Positions 1 through 9,065 of a DNA stretch of 64,000 nt are shown here, piece by piece; within the stretch, counting starts at the first letter, position 1; each line of letters opens with the position of its first letter. The stretch is from a bacterium HR29 (GTDB lineage Bacteria > Chloroflexota > Dehalococcoidia > Tepidiformales > Tepidiformaceae): the NCBI GenBank assembly GCA_002898215.1, contig BEIF01000001.1, forward strand, positions 1,153,602-1,217,601. Reading direction: 5' to 3'. Below the pieces are notes generated by a model that worked only from the letters and a program-made list of their open reading frames with translations, was not told the origin of the DNA and searched no databases. Made by a program: the position numbers and the translations under genes.

Positions 1-214
1 GGCCATCCTGCTCGACCAGCGGCGTCTGATGCCCTGTTCCGTCTACCACCAGGGCGAATACGGCATCCACGACGTCTTTTCGGGCACCATCTGCCAGCTC
101 GGCGAGGGCGGCGTCCAGCGGACGTTCGAACTGCCGCTGACCGACGAGGAGCGAGAGAAGGTCATCGCCGCGGCGAACGCGACGAAGGAGCTGCTCAAGC
201 TCCTAGCCGAGTGA
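1..214 (+). CDS. mdh: Malate dehydrogenase, C-terminal part (5' end outside window)
   Basis: The reading frame is open from base 2 and ends at the TAG/TGA before base 215, leaving about 70 C-terminal residues. They match the end of LDH-like malate dehydrogenases: a CSVY...GEYGI strand pair, the ICQLGEGGVQR turn and a final helix with LTDEEREKV. Family knowledge: the enzyme interconverts malate and oxaloacetate with NAD in the TCA cycle. The substrate-specificity loop and catalytic His lie upstream of the window, so lactate dehydrogenase cannot be fully excluded. It converges on argH, whose stop overlaps this gene's end by 12 bases. Confidence 0.8.
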   Translation, partial: AILLDQRRLMPCSVYHQGEYGIHDVFSGTICQLGEGGVQRTFELPLTDEEREKVIAAANATKELLKLLAE

Positions 215-1585
215 CGGCGGAGCGACCTCGGCGCGAATCGCAGCCACCGCCTCGCGGACGCGGCGCGGGGCCGTTCCTCCGGGAAGGTCCCGCGCCGCGA
301 GGGCCGCGTCGACGGTGATGCCGAGGACATCGGCCTCGAAGAGTTCGCTTTCGGCGCGGTAGGCCTCGAGCGGCAGATCGGCGAGGTCGCATCCGCGACG
401 CTCCGCCTCCCGGACGAGGCGTCCGACGATTTCGTGAGCCTGCCGGAAGGGCACCCCTTTGCGGACGAGGTAATCGGCGACATCGGTCGCCAGGACGAAG
501 CCGGAGCCGGCCGCCTGGCGCATCCGGTCGAGGTCGAACCGCAGCTCCGGGAGCATCGCCGCGAAGATGTCGAGCGTGGCCAGCAGCGTCGCAGCGGCGG
601 CCTTGGCGGCGCGCTTGTCCTCTTGGAGGTCCCGGTTGTAGGCGAGCGGCAGGGCCTTCACGACCATGAGGAGGTTCACCAGCTCCCCCACGACACGCCC
701 GCTCCGGGCTCGCGCCAGCTCGGCAACGTCCGGGTTCCGCTTCTGGGGCATCATGCTCGACCCGGTGGAGAACGCGTCGGGTAAGTGCACGAACCCGAAC
801 TCGACCGTGGACCAGAGCACGACCTCCTCGGCGAGCCGCGACAGGTGGAGCTGGGCGATGGCGCAAGCAGCCAGGAATTCGAGGAAGACATCCCGGTCCC
901 CGACCGCGTCGAGGCTGTTGCGGCTCACCGCCGAGAACCCGAGCTCGCGGGCGACGAACTCCCGGTCGAGCGGGTAGGGGCTCCCGGCGAGCGCCCCCGA
1001 GCCCAGCGGCATCACATCGATCCGGCGGCGGGCATCGAGGAACCGTGCGCGGTCGCGAAGGAGCATCTCGGCGTAGGCCACCAGGTGATGGCCCAGGGTC
1101 ACCGGCTGCGCCCGCTGGAGGTGGGTGTAGCCCGGCATGGGGTCGGCGGCATGGCGCTCGGCCAACTCCGCGAGGACGAGGATGAGCCGCTCGATGGCCC
1201 GGACGATGGCATCGGTGCGGTCACGAAGGAGGAGGCGATTGAGCAGCGCCACCTGGTCGTTGCGGGAGCGTGCGGTGTGCAGCTTGCCCGCCACCGGGCC
1301 GATCTTCTCGCGGAGGAGGACCTCCACGTGGGTGTGGATGTCCTCCAGCTCAGGACGCCACGTCACCCGGCCCGCCCGGAAGTCCTCGAGAACCGCCTCG
1401 AGGCCGGCCACAATCCGGTCCGCTTCCTCCTGGGGAATGATGCCCTGCTTTCCGAGCATGCGGGCATGGGCGATGGAGCCCGCGATATCGAACTCGTACA
1501 GGTCGGCGTCATCGCCGGCGGTGTACTCCTGCACGAGCGGGTCCATCTCGCCTTCGAATCGGCCGCCCCAAGTCCGCTGCGCCAT
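203..1585 (-). CDS. argH: Argininosuccinate lyase
   Basis: Cleaves argininosuccinate to arginine and fumarate, the last step of arginine synthesis. The protein (about 460 aa, normal length) begins MAQRTWGGRFEGEMDP, the usual ArgH start. It carries the fumarase/aspartase superfamily signature GSSMMPQKRNPD with its catalytic serine loop, and HTARSRNDQ in the N-terminal half. I chose the ATG at 1585 because ArgH proteins start just before WGGRF; in-frame ATGs at 1594 and 1621 would add 3 or 12 non-conserved residues. No clear Shine-Dalgarno site is visible. The gene is divergent from glgP and overlaps the end of mdh. Confidence 0.95.
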   Translation of the reverse strand: MAQRTWGGRFEGEMDPLVQEYTAGDDADLYEFDIAGSIAHARMLGKQGIIPQEEADRIVAGLEAVLEDFRAGRVTWRPELEDIHTHVEVLLREKIGPVAGKLHTARSRNDQVALLNRLLLRDRTDAIVRAIERLILVLAELAERHAADPMPGYTHLQRAQPVTLGHHLVAYAEMLLRDRARFLDARRRIDVMPLGSGALAGSPYPLDREFVARELGFSAVSRNSLDAVGDRDVFLEFLAACAIAQLHLSRLAEEVVLWSTVEFGFVHLPDAFSTGSSMMPQKRNPDVAELARARSGRVVGELVNLLMVVKALPLAYNRDLQEDKRAAKAAAATLLATLDIFAAMLPELRFDLDRMRQAAGSGFVLATDVADYLVRKGVPFRQAHEIVGRLVREAERRGCDLADLPLEAYRAESELFEADVLGITVDAALAARDLPGGTAPRRVREAVAAIRAEVAPPSLG

Positions 1586-1651
1586 GGAGCCCATGGTGGC
1601 ATGGGCCGCGCACGCGAACAATCCACGAACGATGCTAGCGGCGACGCTCGG

Positions 1652-1657
1652 TACAAT
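1652..1657 (+). promoter_or_regulatory. -10 box TACAAT of a probable leaderless glgP transcript
   Basis: TACAAT lies 6 nt before the glgP ATG, so transcription would start at or next to the start codon. There is no Shine-Dalgarno site and no good -35 hexamer. The same layout recurs at many genes in this window. Confidence 0.55.
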
Positions 1658-1663
1658 CGCCCC

Positions 1664-4213
1664 ATGCGCCTGCGAGCCCCGAGGACGCTATTCGTCGAGC
1701 GCCGACTACCCCCCGAGCTTGCACCGTTGGCAGACCTCGCCCGCGACCTGTGGTGGTCGTGGCACCCGGAAGCGCGCGAGCTCTTCGAGCGTCTCGACCC
1801 GGCCCTCTGGGAGGCGACGGGCCACAACCCCTACCGCCTCCTCCAGGTCGTGGGCGAGGAGCGGCTCCGAGCGGCCGCCGCCGACGTGGGCTACGTGGCT
1901 CAGCTCCAGGCGGCAGCAAGGGCGCACGCGAGCCAACTCGACGCTCCCGCAGCCGACGCCCTCCCGGGCCGCCAGCCCTACGAGGTGGTGGCGTACTTCT
2001 CCATGGAGTACGGCCTGGTCGAGTGCTTGCCCTCGTACTCGGGGGGCCTCGGCGTGCTCGCGGGCGACCACCTGAAATCCGCCAACGACCTTCGCCTGCC
2101 GCTCGTCGGCGTGGGGCTGCTCTACCGAGCCGGGTACTTCGGACAGCGGCTCGGCCCCGACGGCTCGCAATACGAACTCGACGAGCCCGTCGACGTGGCC
2201 CACCACCCAATCGAACGGGTGCGGGACCCGGAGGGCCGCGAAGTGACCGTCCACGTGCCGGTCGAGGACCGGGAGGTCGCGGTGAATGTCTGGAGGCTCC
2301 GCGTGGGTCGGGTGCCGCTTCTCCTCCTCAACACGGATCACCCGGAGAACGACCCCCGTGACCGGCGCATTTGCGACCGGTTGTACGACGCCGACCTTGA
2401 TACCCGTATCAGGCAGGAGATCGTCCTCGGCATCGGCGGCGTGCGGGCCCTGCGCGCCTTGGGGATGGAGCCTGCAGTCTGCCACATGAACGAAGGCCAT
2501 TCGGCGCTGCTGGCGTTGGAGCGCGCCCGGGGCCTGATGGAGCGGCACGGCCTCTCCTTTGCGGAGGCGTGGTGGGCCGTGTGGAACACGAGCGTGTTCA
2601 CCACCCACACCGCCGTGGCTGCCGGCATCGACCTCTTCCCTCCAGACCTTGTGTTGCGCCACCTCGGGGGCTACTTCGCTGCGCTCGGGGCCGATCCCCA
2701 GGCGGTTCTCGGCCTTGGCCGCACCCGCCGCGAGGACCACGGGGAACCGTTCTCCATGGCCTTATTGGGGCTTCGGGCTTCGGCCTTCGCGAACGGGGTG
2801 TCGCGCATCCACGGCGCCGTATCCCGCGACCTGTGGAGCCAGGCGTGGCCGAACGTCCCGGTCGACCACATCCCGATCGGCTCCATCACGAACGGCGTGC
2901 ACCTGGCGACGTGGGTCGGCCCCGAGATGGGCGCCCTCTACGACCGCCTCACGGGCGGGCGGTGGCGCACCGACCCGGCCGACCCGGCAGTGTGGGAGCC
3001 GCTGCTCGCCGCCGACGACGAGGAGTTGTGGCACGCCCACCTCCACCAGCGGCGACGACTGCTCGACGAGATCGAGCGGCGGATGCGGGAAGAGGCCGTG
3101 GGGCGGGGAGAACTGGCCGGCGCCGCCGGGCGGGCCACCATCGACCCGGGAGCCCTCATCATCGGATTCGCACGCCGGTTCGCGGGCTACAAACGGGCAA
3201 CGCTCCTCTTCCGCGACCCCGACCGCCTGGCGCGAATCGTGGGCGACCCCGAGCGACCCGTGGTCGTCGTGTTCGCGGGGAAGGCCCACCCGCGCGACGA
3301 GCCCGCGAAGCAACTCATCCGCGAAGTGGTTGCCATGAGTCAGCGGCCCGAATTTCGCGGGCGTATCGTCATGCTCGAACGGTACAACCTCCACCTCGCG
3401 CGTCTGCTCGTGCAGGGGTGCGACCTCTGGCTGAACAACCCCCTTCGCCCGCTGGAGGCGAGCGGCACGAGCGGCATGAAGGCGGCGGCAAACGGCGTGC
3501 TGAACGCCAGCGTGCCCGACGGCTGGTGGCCGGAGGCGTACCAGCCCGGAATCGGGTGGCGGATCGGCCCCGACGACCCCCTCGAGCCCGAGCAGCAGGA
3601 CGCCTTCGACGCGGAGGCGGTCTACACCCTCCTCGAGGAGGAGATCGTCCCCGCCTACTTCGAACGGTCGCGAGAAGGCGTCCCCCTGCAGTGGACTGCG
3701 ATGATGAAGCGGGCCATAGTCGCCATCGCGCCGCACTTCAACACGGACCGGATGGTGGCGGAGTATCTGCGGCGGGCATACGCTCCGGCGTTCGAGCGTT
3801 GGCGGAGGTTCGCGAACGACGGCTTCCAATTCGCGCGGGAGCTCCGCCGCTGGGAGGAGCAGGTGCGCGCAGCCTGGGGCGACGTGAAGGTGCTCTCCGT
3901 CGAGCACGAGCTGACGGAGGACGGTGCCGGCCCCGGCATCCGCATCGCCGCCGAAATCTTCCTCGGCAAGCTGCCCGCGACCGACGTGCGTGTCGACGCG
4001 ATGGGCGGCCCAGCCGAACCCGATGGCACGATCCCGCGGATCGCTTACGAGGTTCCGCTGGCGCGGGTCGGTGGTACACCCGAAGGCGTTCACCGGTACG
4101 AAGGCGTGCTGGTGCCGCGCGAAGGCGGGCGACTGGCGTTGTCGCTCCGCGTGGTCCCGTTCCACCCAGCGGTGCCCGAGCCTTACGCCTGGGGCCTGGT
4201 GCTCTGGGCGTAG
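1664..4213 (+). CDS. glgP: Alpha-glucan phosphorylase (GT35)
   Basis: Releases glucose-1-phosphate from glycogen or maltodextrin with pyridoxal phosphate as cofactor. The 849-aa protein opens with the N-terminal domain typical of actinobacterial/Thermotoga-type phosphorylases (LARDLWWSWHPEA, then YFSMEYGL and YSGGLGVLAGDHLKSA). It has the PLP-lysine motif EASGTSGMKAAANG and the CHMNEGHSA segment. That length matches the short glgP subfamily rather than the animal/E. coli type. The ATG at 1664 fits the family N-terminus and follows a TACAAT box by 6 nt; a longer upstream open frame is antisense to argH and is not coding. No other glycogen genes are nearby. Confidence 0.93.
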   Translation: MRLRAPRTLFVERRLPPELAPLADLARDLWWSWHPEARELFERLDPALWEATGHNPYRLLQVVGEERLRAAAADVGYVAQLQAAARAHASQLDAPAADALPGRQPYEVVAYFSMEYGLVECLPSYSGGLGVLAGDHLKSANDLRLPLVGVGLLYRAGYFGQRLGPDGSQYELDEPVDVAHHPIERVRDPEGREVTVHVPVEDREVAVNVWRLRVGRVPLLLLNTDHPENDPRDRRICDRLYDADLDTRIRQEIVLGIGGVRALRALGMEPAVCHMNEGHSALLALERARGLMERHGLSFAEAWWAVWNTSVFTTHTAVAAGIDLFPPDLVLRHLGGYFAALGADPQAVLGLGRTRREDHGEPFSMALLGLRASAFANGVSRIHGAVSRDLWSQAWPNVPVDHIPIGSITNGVHLATWVGPEMGALYDRLTGGRWRTDPADPAVWEPLLAADDEELWHAHLHQRRRLLDEIERRMREEAVGRGELAGAAGRATIDPGALIIGFARRFAGYKRATLLFRDPDRLARIVGDPERPVVVVFAGKAHPRDEPAKQLIREVVAMSQRPEFRGRIVMLERYNLHLARLLVQGCDLWLNNPLRPLEASGTSGMKAAANGVLNASVPDGWWPEAYQPGIGWRIGPDDPLEPEQQDAFDAEAVYTLLEEEIVPAYFERSREGVPLQWTAMMKRAIVAIAPHFNTDRMVAEYLRRAYAPAFERWRRFANDGFQFARELRRWEEQVRAAWGDVKVLSVEHELTEDGAGPGIRIAAEIFLGKLPATDVRVDAMGGPAEPDGTIPRIAYEVPLARVGGTPEGVHRYEGVLVPREGGRLALSLRVVPFHPAVPEPYAWGLVLWA

Positions 4214-4233
4214 CAGGGGAACGCCAGCGAGAG

Positions 4234-4239
4234 TATCCT
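4234..4239 (+). promoter_or_regulatory. -10 box TATCCT upstream of the oxidoreductase
   Basis: TATCCT ends 9 nt before the ATG at 4249. With a normal 6-8 nt discriminator the 5' leader would be only 1-3 nt. No ribosome binding site is present. Confidence 0.45.
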
Positions 4240-4248
4240 TCCGCCGCG

Positions 4249-5241
4249 ATGGATCGGAAGCGGCTCCTGGTGGTCGGTGCGGGAGCCATGGGCTCCATGT
4301 ACAGCCAGCTGGTGGCCGCGGGCCGCGTGCCCGAGGCGGAACTCGCGGGCATCGTCGACACCGACGGCGCCCGAGCCCTGGAGCTCGCGTCGACCCTCGG
4401 CTGTCCGGCGTTCGGTGACATCGAGGCGGCAGTCCGCCAGGCTCGGCCCGACGCAGCGTACGTCGCCACCCCGGACCACCTCCACCGGCAGCCGGTGGAG
4501 GCCTTGGCTGCCGCCGGCATCGCCATCCTCGTGGAAAAACCGCTCGCCACGACCGTCGAGGACGCGCGCGCCATGACCGAGGCGGTCGAGCGGGCCGGCG
4601 TGCACGCGGAGGTGAACTACGGTCTCCGCTGGCATCCGGCCTTCCAGGAGGCGCGGCGCGCCATCGAATCGGGCGAGGTCGGGGAGGTGCGGACGCTCTC
4701 CGCACGGATGAACGCCCCCATCACCCTGCCTCGGGACCGGCTCCGCTGGAGCGGCCGCACGAGCCCTGCATGGTACCTCATGTCCCATCTGCTCGATTTG
4801 ACGTTCTGGCTGGTCGGCCGGCATGCCGAGAGCGTGTACGCGTCGGGCAGCCGCGGCACGCTCGCGGCCGGCGGCCTGGGAACGCTCGATTCGGTGCGGG
4901 CCATCGTGCGGTATCGCGGGGGTATCGACGCCGGCTTCGAGTCGGTGTGGATTCTCCCCGCGAGCTGGCCGACCGCCGCAGAGACATCCCTCCGCGTGGT
5001 GGGAAGCGAGGGCGTCCTCGAGGCGGACGCGAGCCACCAGGGGGTGCTCATCGCCGGCCAGCACCTCCGACAGCCGGCGAGCACAGCCTGGTACGCTGCC
5101 CGCCTCTCCGCGTTCCTCCGAAGCATCGACGGGCTTGGCCAGACGCGCGTCACCTTCCACGATGGGCTGGAGACGACCCGCATCCTCGCCGCCCTCGACC
5201 GCAGCCTGCAGAGCGGGCGCGCCGAGCGGGTCGAACCTTAG
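4249..5241 (+). CDS. Gfo/Idh/MocA-family NAD(P)-dependent oxidoreductase
   Basis: A 330-aa protein with an N-terminal Rossmann domain (VVGAGAMGSMYSQL, residues about 6-20), then the family motif EKPLA (NAD-binding and catalytic lysine) near residue 95 and the C-terminal alpha/beta dehydrogenase domain starting around NYGLRWHPAF. Family members oxidise sugars, inositols or related polyols, or reduce biliverdin and similar compounds; the substrate cannot be read from sequence. It sits 35 nt after glgP but has its own promoter-like box, and is followed 13 nt later by the MazG fusion, so the two may be cotranscribed. Confidence 0.85.
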   Translation: MDRKRLLVVGAGAMGSMYSQLVAAGRVPEAELAGIVDTDGARALELASTLGCPAFGDIEAAVRQARPDAAYVATPDHLHRQPVEALAAAGIAILVEKPLATTVEDARAMTEAVERAGVHAEVNYGLRWHPAFQEARRAIESGEVGEVRTLSARMNAPITLPRDRLRWSGRTSPAWYLMSHLLDLTFWLVGRHAESVYASGSRGTLAAGGLGTLDSVRAIVRYRGGIDAGFESVWILPASWPTAAETSLRVVGSEGVLEADASHQGVLIAGQHLRQPASTAWYAARLSAFLRSIDGLGQTRVTFHDGLETTRILAALDRSLQSGRAERVEP

Positions 5242-5254
5242 GGTGCTGGGCGGT

Positions 5255-6670
5255 ATGACGCTGTACATCGTCGGGCTCGGGCCAGGGGACGCGCGCTACC
5301 TGACCGCCGAGGCGCGCGAGCTGCTCGAAAGCGGGCGGCCGGTGCTGCTCCGGACGAGACACCATCCGGCCGTCCACACGCTCGACCCGGAAGGCCGCTG
5401 GCCTTCGTGCGACGACCTGTACTCGGGCGGCGACTCCTTCGAAGCGGTGTACGCGGCCATCGCCGACCGCGTCCGCTCGCTCGCCGCAGCGGGCGACCTG
5501 GTGTACGCCGTGCCGGGTCACCCCCTCGTGGCCGAGCGGACCGTGCGCGAGTTGCTCGCGGACCCGGGCGGGGCCGACCTTCGCGTCGTGCCCGGCCTTA
5601 GTTATGTAGACCTCGCCCTCGCTGTGCTCGGCATCGACGGCGAGAACCTGCAGGTATGCGACGCGCTCGCCCTCCGCATCGACGCGCAGCGGCCTGCGCT
5701 CATCGGCCAGGTGTACAGCCGGGAGGCAGCAGGAGACCTGAAGCTGGCCCTGTTGGAGATCTACCCTGCAGAGCATGACGTCACGCTCCTCTTTGACCTT
5801 GGTACCGAGCGACAGCGCGCGGAGCGGGTCAGGCTCGCTGACCTGGATCGCCGGCCGTACGGCCACCTGGTGTGCGTGTATGTCCCGCCACTTCCTCCGG
5901 AGGCCGACGTTCGTCGATTCGACGGGCTCTACGCCATCGTTTCGCGACTGCACGCACCCGACGGCTGCCCTTGGGACCGCGAGCAGACCCACGAGTCGCT
6001 GAAGCCACACCTCCTCGAGGAGACGTACGAGGTCCTCGACGCGATCGAGGCTGGCGACCCCGCCAAGCTCGCGGAGGAGCTCGGCGACCTCCTGCTGCAG
6101 GTGCTGATGCACGAAGCCGTCGCCCGCCGGCTCGGCGAGTTCGCAATGGGCGACGTCACCGAATCCATCGCCCGGAAGCTCATTCGCCGGCACCCCCACG
6201 TATTCGGCACTGCCACGGCACGCACGGCCGACGACGTTCGGCGCTCGTGGGAGGAGCTGAAACAGGCGGAACGGGGGGAGGAGAGCATCCTCGAAGGGGT
6301 ACCACGCTCCATGCCGGCTTTGGCGGCCTCACAGGTGATGCAGGGGAGGGCGCGCCGGCTCGGCTTCGATTGGCCCGACATCGATGGGCCGCTGGAGAAG
6401 CTCGCCGAGGAGATCCGTGAGTTCGCCAAGAGCGAGACACCCGACGAGCGGGAGGACGAGTTCGGCGACATCCTGTTCGTCTTGGCGAACGTAGCCCAGC
6501 GGCTGGGCATCGATGCGGAGGCAGCCCTCCGCCGAGCGAACGAGAAGTTCCGCCGCCGTTTCGCCAGGGTTGAGGCGTTGGCCAGAGAGCGGGGCCTCAA
6601 CCTCCGCGACCTCGACCTCGCCGGCCTGGACACCCTGTGGGAGGAGGCGAAGGCCGCCGAGCCCGGCTGA
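5255..6670 (+). CDS. mazG: Tetrapyrrole methylase-like / MazG nucleotide pyrophosphohydrolase fusion
   Basis: A 471-aa two-domain protein of the YabN type. Residues 1 to about 220 form a SAM-dependent tetrapyrrole-methylase-like domain (YIVGLGPGDARYLT at the start and YAVPGHPLVAERTV in the middle). Residues about 225-471 form a full MazG with two helical repeats: GCPWDREQTHESL, EETYEVLDAI and ELGDLLLQVLMH, then a second EIREF...EDEFGDILF block. MazG hydrolyses non-canonical or damaged NTPs and can lower ppGpp; the role of the methylase part in such fusions is unclear. The ATG at 5255 starts right at the methylase motif; the site before it (GGGCGG) is weak. Confidence 0.92.
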   Translation: MTLYIVGLGPGDARYLTAEARELLESGRPVLLRTRHHPAVHTLDPEGRWPSCDDLYSGGDSFEAVYAAIADRVRSLAAAGDLVYAVPGHPLVAERTVRELLADPGGADLRVVPGLSYVDLALAVLGIDGENLQVCDALALRIDAQRPALIGQVYSREAAGDLKLALLEIYPAEHDVTLLFDLGTERQRAERVRLADLDRRPYGHLVCVYVPPLPPEADVRRFDGLYAIVSRLHAPDGCPWDREQTHESLKPHLLEETYEVLDAIEAGDPAKLAEELGDLLLQVLMHEAVARRLGEFAMGDVTESIARKLIRRHPHVFGTATARTADDVRRSWEELKQAERGEESILEGVPRSMPALAASQVMQGRARRLGFDWPDIDGPLEKLAEEIREFAKSETPDEREDEFGDILFVLANVAQRLGIDAEAALRRANEKFRRRFARVEALARERGLNLRDLDLAGLDTLWEEAKAAEPG

Positions 6671-6675
6671 CGCGG

Positions 6676-6705
6676 TTGCCGGGCCTCACGCACTCCCGCT
6701 AGGCT
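6676..6705 (+). promoter_or_regulatory. Promoter of the thioredoxin-like gene
   Basis: A -35 TTGCCG (6676-6681), an 18-bp spacer and a -10 TAGGCT (6700-6705) precede a leader of about 30 nt carrying a strong AAGGAGGAGG site (6725-6734). This is a conventional leadered promoter, unlike many of its neighbours. Confidence 0.55.
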
Positions 6706-6741
6706 ACGTTTCGCATCGAAACCCAAGGAGGAGGCGGCGGC

Positions 6742-7380
6742 ATGTCGCAAGCGAAGCAGTCGGTGGTGACGTGGGAGCGCTTCCGGTCGGGGAAAACCTT
6801 CTGGGAGTACCTCGACTCCGGGATCCGGAACCGGGAGCTGTTCCTCGAGAACTACGAGAAGACCGTGCTGAGCGAGGAGCAGCGGACGGCGTTGCAGGAG
6901 CTCGCCTCGAGGCCCAACGGGCCGCACCACATCATGGTCATCGGGGAGGATTGGTGTCCCGATGTGTACCGCGGAACCGGCGTCGCGCAGCGGATGGCCG
7001 AGGCCATCGGGGCGGAACTGCGTTTCTTCGAGCGCGACAAGAACAAGGACATCATGCAGGAGTACCTGAACCAGGGGCAGTTCGAGTCCATCCCCGTGTT
7101 CGTGTTCTACGACAAGGACCACCGGGAGATCTGCCACTTCATCGAGCGGCCGCAGATCGCCAACGAGCAGCTGCACGAGGTCCAGAAGGTTTTGGGGCCG
7201 ACATCGCCCGAAGCCCTGGCCGCCGAGCTGGGACGCGAGCCGACGGAGGAGGAGATCCGGGAGGCGAGGGCGAAGGCGCGCGAGCGGTACCTCGAATGGC
7301 AGCGCACGAGCCCAATCTGGGCGCACTGGCGCGTCGCGACGGTCGACGAGTGTATCGCGCTGCTGCGGGCGCATCTGTAG
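6742..7380 (+). CDS. Thioredoxin-fold family protein with a single active-site cysteine
   Basis: A 212-aa cytoplasmic protein with a thioredoxin-like core: the active-site segment GEDWCPDVYR follows the first strand (near residue 72), and cis-proline SIPVFVFYD follows later. It resembles the thioredoxin-like family whose active site reads EDWCGD, where the second cysteine of CXXC is absent, so classic dithiol exchange is not expected. The C-terminal 60 residues are charged and helical. The start is fixed by an AAGGAGGAGG site 7 nt upstream. Function is unknown; a monothiol or scaffold role is possible. It stands alone between MazG and two small membrane proteins. Confidence 0.75.
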   Translation: MSQAKQSVVTWERFRSGKTFWEYLDSGIRNRELFLENYEKTVLSEEQRTALQELASRPNGPHHIMVIGEDWCPDVYRGTGVAQRMAEAIGAELRFFERDKNKDIMQEYLNQGQFESIPVFVFYDKDHREICHFIERPQIANEQLHEVQKVLGPTSPEALAAELGREPTEEEIREARAKARERYLEWQRTSPIWAHWRVATVDECIALLRAHL

Positions 7381-7431
7381 CCTCTCGGCCTTCGAACCCA
7401 CGACGGCGGGAGCGAAACGGCGCTTCCGCCG

Positions 7432-7437
7432 TATGCT
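7432..7437 (+). promoter_or_regulatory. -10 box TATGCT of a probable leaderless transcript
   Basis: TATGCT lies 8 nt before the ATG at 7446, with no ribosome binding site between. Confidence 0.5.
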
Positions 7438-7445
7438 TTTCGCCC

Positions 7446-7808
7446 ATGGAGCCTCCGATGCGAAGCCGCCGCTGGCTCCGACGGGCCCTCACGACATCGG
7501 CGCTACTGGTGCTGATCTTCGCCGCCTACGCTGCGGCCATGCAGGCGACGCTGCCCGACGAAGGCGCGCCGCCGCTCCCGCGGGAGGAGCGCGACCGGCT
7601 CCACGCCGCCATCCACGCCGGCGCGCTGCTGCTCGCGTTCCTCGGCGGATGGGCGCTCGGCTGGGCCGAGGAGCGGAACGGGTTCGCCTACGCGGTCACG
7701 GTCACGGTGACGCTGGCCTTCCTCATGGCCTTCGCCCTCATCGCCTCGCGCGAGCTTGCCTGCTCCCCGGCAGGCGTGGTGGTCCTGCGCGAATGGACCT
7801 GCCGGTGA
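7446..7808 (+). CDS. Small membrane protein, unknown function
   Basis: A 120-aa protein I do not recognise. It has a basic N-terminus (RSRRWLRRA), a hydrophobic segment at about residues 15-35, a short charged loop (PREERDRLH) and two more hydrophobic stretches at about 52-64 and 75-97, so probably three membrane spans with a short Cys-containing tail (CSPAG...WTCR). The ATG at 7446 follows a TATGCT box; an ATG four codons later is also possible. It is followed 33 nt later by another small membrane protein and may be cotranscribed with it. Confidence 0.6.
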   Translation: MEPPMRSRRWLRRALTTSALLVLIFAAYAAAMQATLPDEGAPPLPREERDRLHAAIHAGALLLAFLGGWALGWAEERNGFAYAVTVTVTLAFLMAFALIASRELACSPAGVVVLREWTCR

Positions 7809-7841
7809 GGTCGTAGACCGGAAGCTCCGGTGGGGGGCACC

Positions 7842-8093
7842 ATGATGGCGATGAAGCTTCCCGTGACGCCGTGGGTTCTCGCGGGGCGCATCCTCGCGAT
7901 CTTGGGGATGGGGTTCACCGCCGCGGTAGCGATCCTCTTCTACGTCGGCGGCTTCTGGGCGTGGGGGCTCGCCGCAACGGCTGCCTTCGTGCCCTTCTTC
8001 CTCCTCATCGTCCTCGTCGAGCGGTACTCAGTCCGCCACGGGCTCATCGGACCGCCCGACCCGGCCGCCGAAGCCGACGACGAGGGGGAGTGA
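7842..8093 (+). CDS. Small membrane protein, unknown function
   Basis: An 83-aa protein with two hydrophobic helices (about residues 13-35 and 38-60) and an acidic C-terminus (AAEADDEGE). I do not recognise the family. The ATG at 7842 has a GGTGGGGGG site 4-10 nt upstream; a GTG four codons earlier is an alternative. It follows another small membrane protein in the same direction and converges on the cyclophilin gene. Confidence 0.6.
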   Translation: MMAMKLPVTPWVLAGRILAILGMGFTAAVAILFYVGGFWAWGLAATAAFVPFFLLIVLVERYSVRHGLIGPPDPAAEADDEGE

Positions 8094-8115
8094 CCCTCGG
8101 GCCGATTCCGAGGGC

Positions 8116-8988
8116 TCACGGAGTCGCTGTCGACGTTGCCGCAGCTTCCGGCGTGGCAGTGGCCGCCTTCGGGAACTGCTGAATCTCTACCCGCTCGATG
8201 AGGTCGCCCTGAGCGATCCGGCCGACGACGTCCATCCCCTCGATCACCTTGCCGAAGGGGTAGAAGAGCGTCTGCGCGCCGCTGTCGAAGTCCAGCGCCG
8301 GGTTGTCCTTCAGGTTGATGAAGAACTGGCTGCCGAAGCGGCGCTCACCCTGTCGCTTCGCCATCGAGACCATGCCGCGCGTGTTGCGAAGCTCGTTCGG
8401 CTCGTCGTCCACGGTGTAGCCCGGACCGTCGGCCACGCCCGGGGGCGGAGCGTCAGGCCGGTTCGGGTCGAGCCCGCCGCGGCTGCGTGGGTCTCCCGCT
8501 TGGACGACGAAGTTCGGCACGACCCGATGGAACGTGAGCTGGTCGTAGAACCCCTTCTGGGCGAGGAACACGAAGCTGTTGACGGTGTTCGGGGCGATGT
8601 CCTCGAAGAGGTCGATGACGATGTCGCCCTTGGCAGTGTGGATAACGGCCCGGTAATCGTACGCGTTGGCGTCGATGACCTGCTCGGGCGCCGAGAAGGC
8701 GAAGGGATTCGGAGTGGCCGTCGGGGTGGGGCTTGCCTGGGCCGTCTCGCCGGGCGTGGGGGTTCCGGCGGGGCTGGGGGAGCCCTGGCGGGTAGCGAGG
8801 AGCGCGGCGAGCAGGACGCCGCCGATCATGATGACGGCGCCCATGGCGTAGAAGAGCGTGCTTTGGGTAAGCAGGTTCATGGGGAAGCCGGGCTTGTAGC
8901 TCGCCGAAGGGGCCGCCGCGCGGGAGGACTTCCGCTGACTAGGCCGCTGCCCCAAGTGGTGGAGTTCGCGTCGTCGGCGCTTCGCCAC
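8116..8988 (-). CDS. Membrane-anchored cyclophilin-type peptidyl-prolyl isomerase
   Basis: A 290-aa protein. A basic, cytoplasmic N-terminal 40 residues is followed by one hydrophobic anchor (about 42-66), a Ser/Thr/Pro/Gly-rich linker, and a cyclophilin domain (about 110-270). That domain shows AKGDIVIDLFED, FHRVVPNFVVQAGDP and GSQFFINLKD, including the catalytic FHR..PNF..Q pattern. A short Ala/Thr/Pro tail ends the protein. It probably assists folding of exported proteins outside the membrane. Translation starts at GTG (8988) with a GAGGT site 7 nt before. It lies 77 nt after murE on the same strand. Confidence 0.9.
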   Translation of the reverse strand: MAKRRRRELHHLGQRPSQRKSSRAAAPSASYKPGFPMNLLTQSTLFYAMGAVIMIGGVLLAALLATRQGSPSPAGTPTPGETAQASPTPTATPNPFAFSAPEQVIDANAYDYRAVIHTAKGDIVIDLFEDIAPNTVNSFVFLAQKGFYDQLTFHRVVPNFVVQAGDPRSRGGLDPNRPDAPPPGVADGPGYTVDDEPNELRNTRGMVSMAKRQGERRFGSQFFINLKDNPALDFDSGAQTLFYPFGKVIEGMDVVGRIAQGDLIERVEIQQFPKAATATPEAAATSTATP

Positions 8989-9065
8989 AGGTACCTCGCT
9001 GTCGATGGCTCTTCGGGTTCGGCGGCTTCCCGGCCGCCACGTGGGGCAGTATAGGGGGCCGGGGG

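Noticed and set aside
785-1663. Upstream in-frame extension of glgP (about 290 codons).
   Set aside because: It is antisense to argH; the phosphorylase family starts at the ATG at 1664 beside a promoter-like box.
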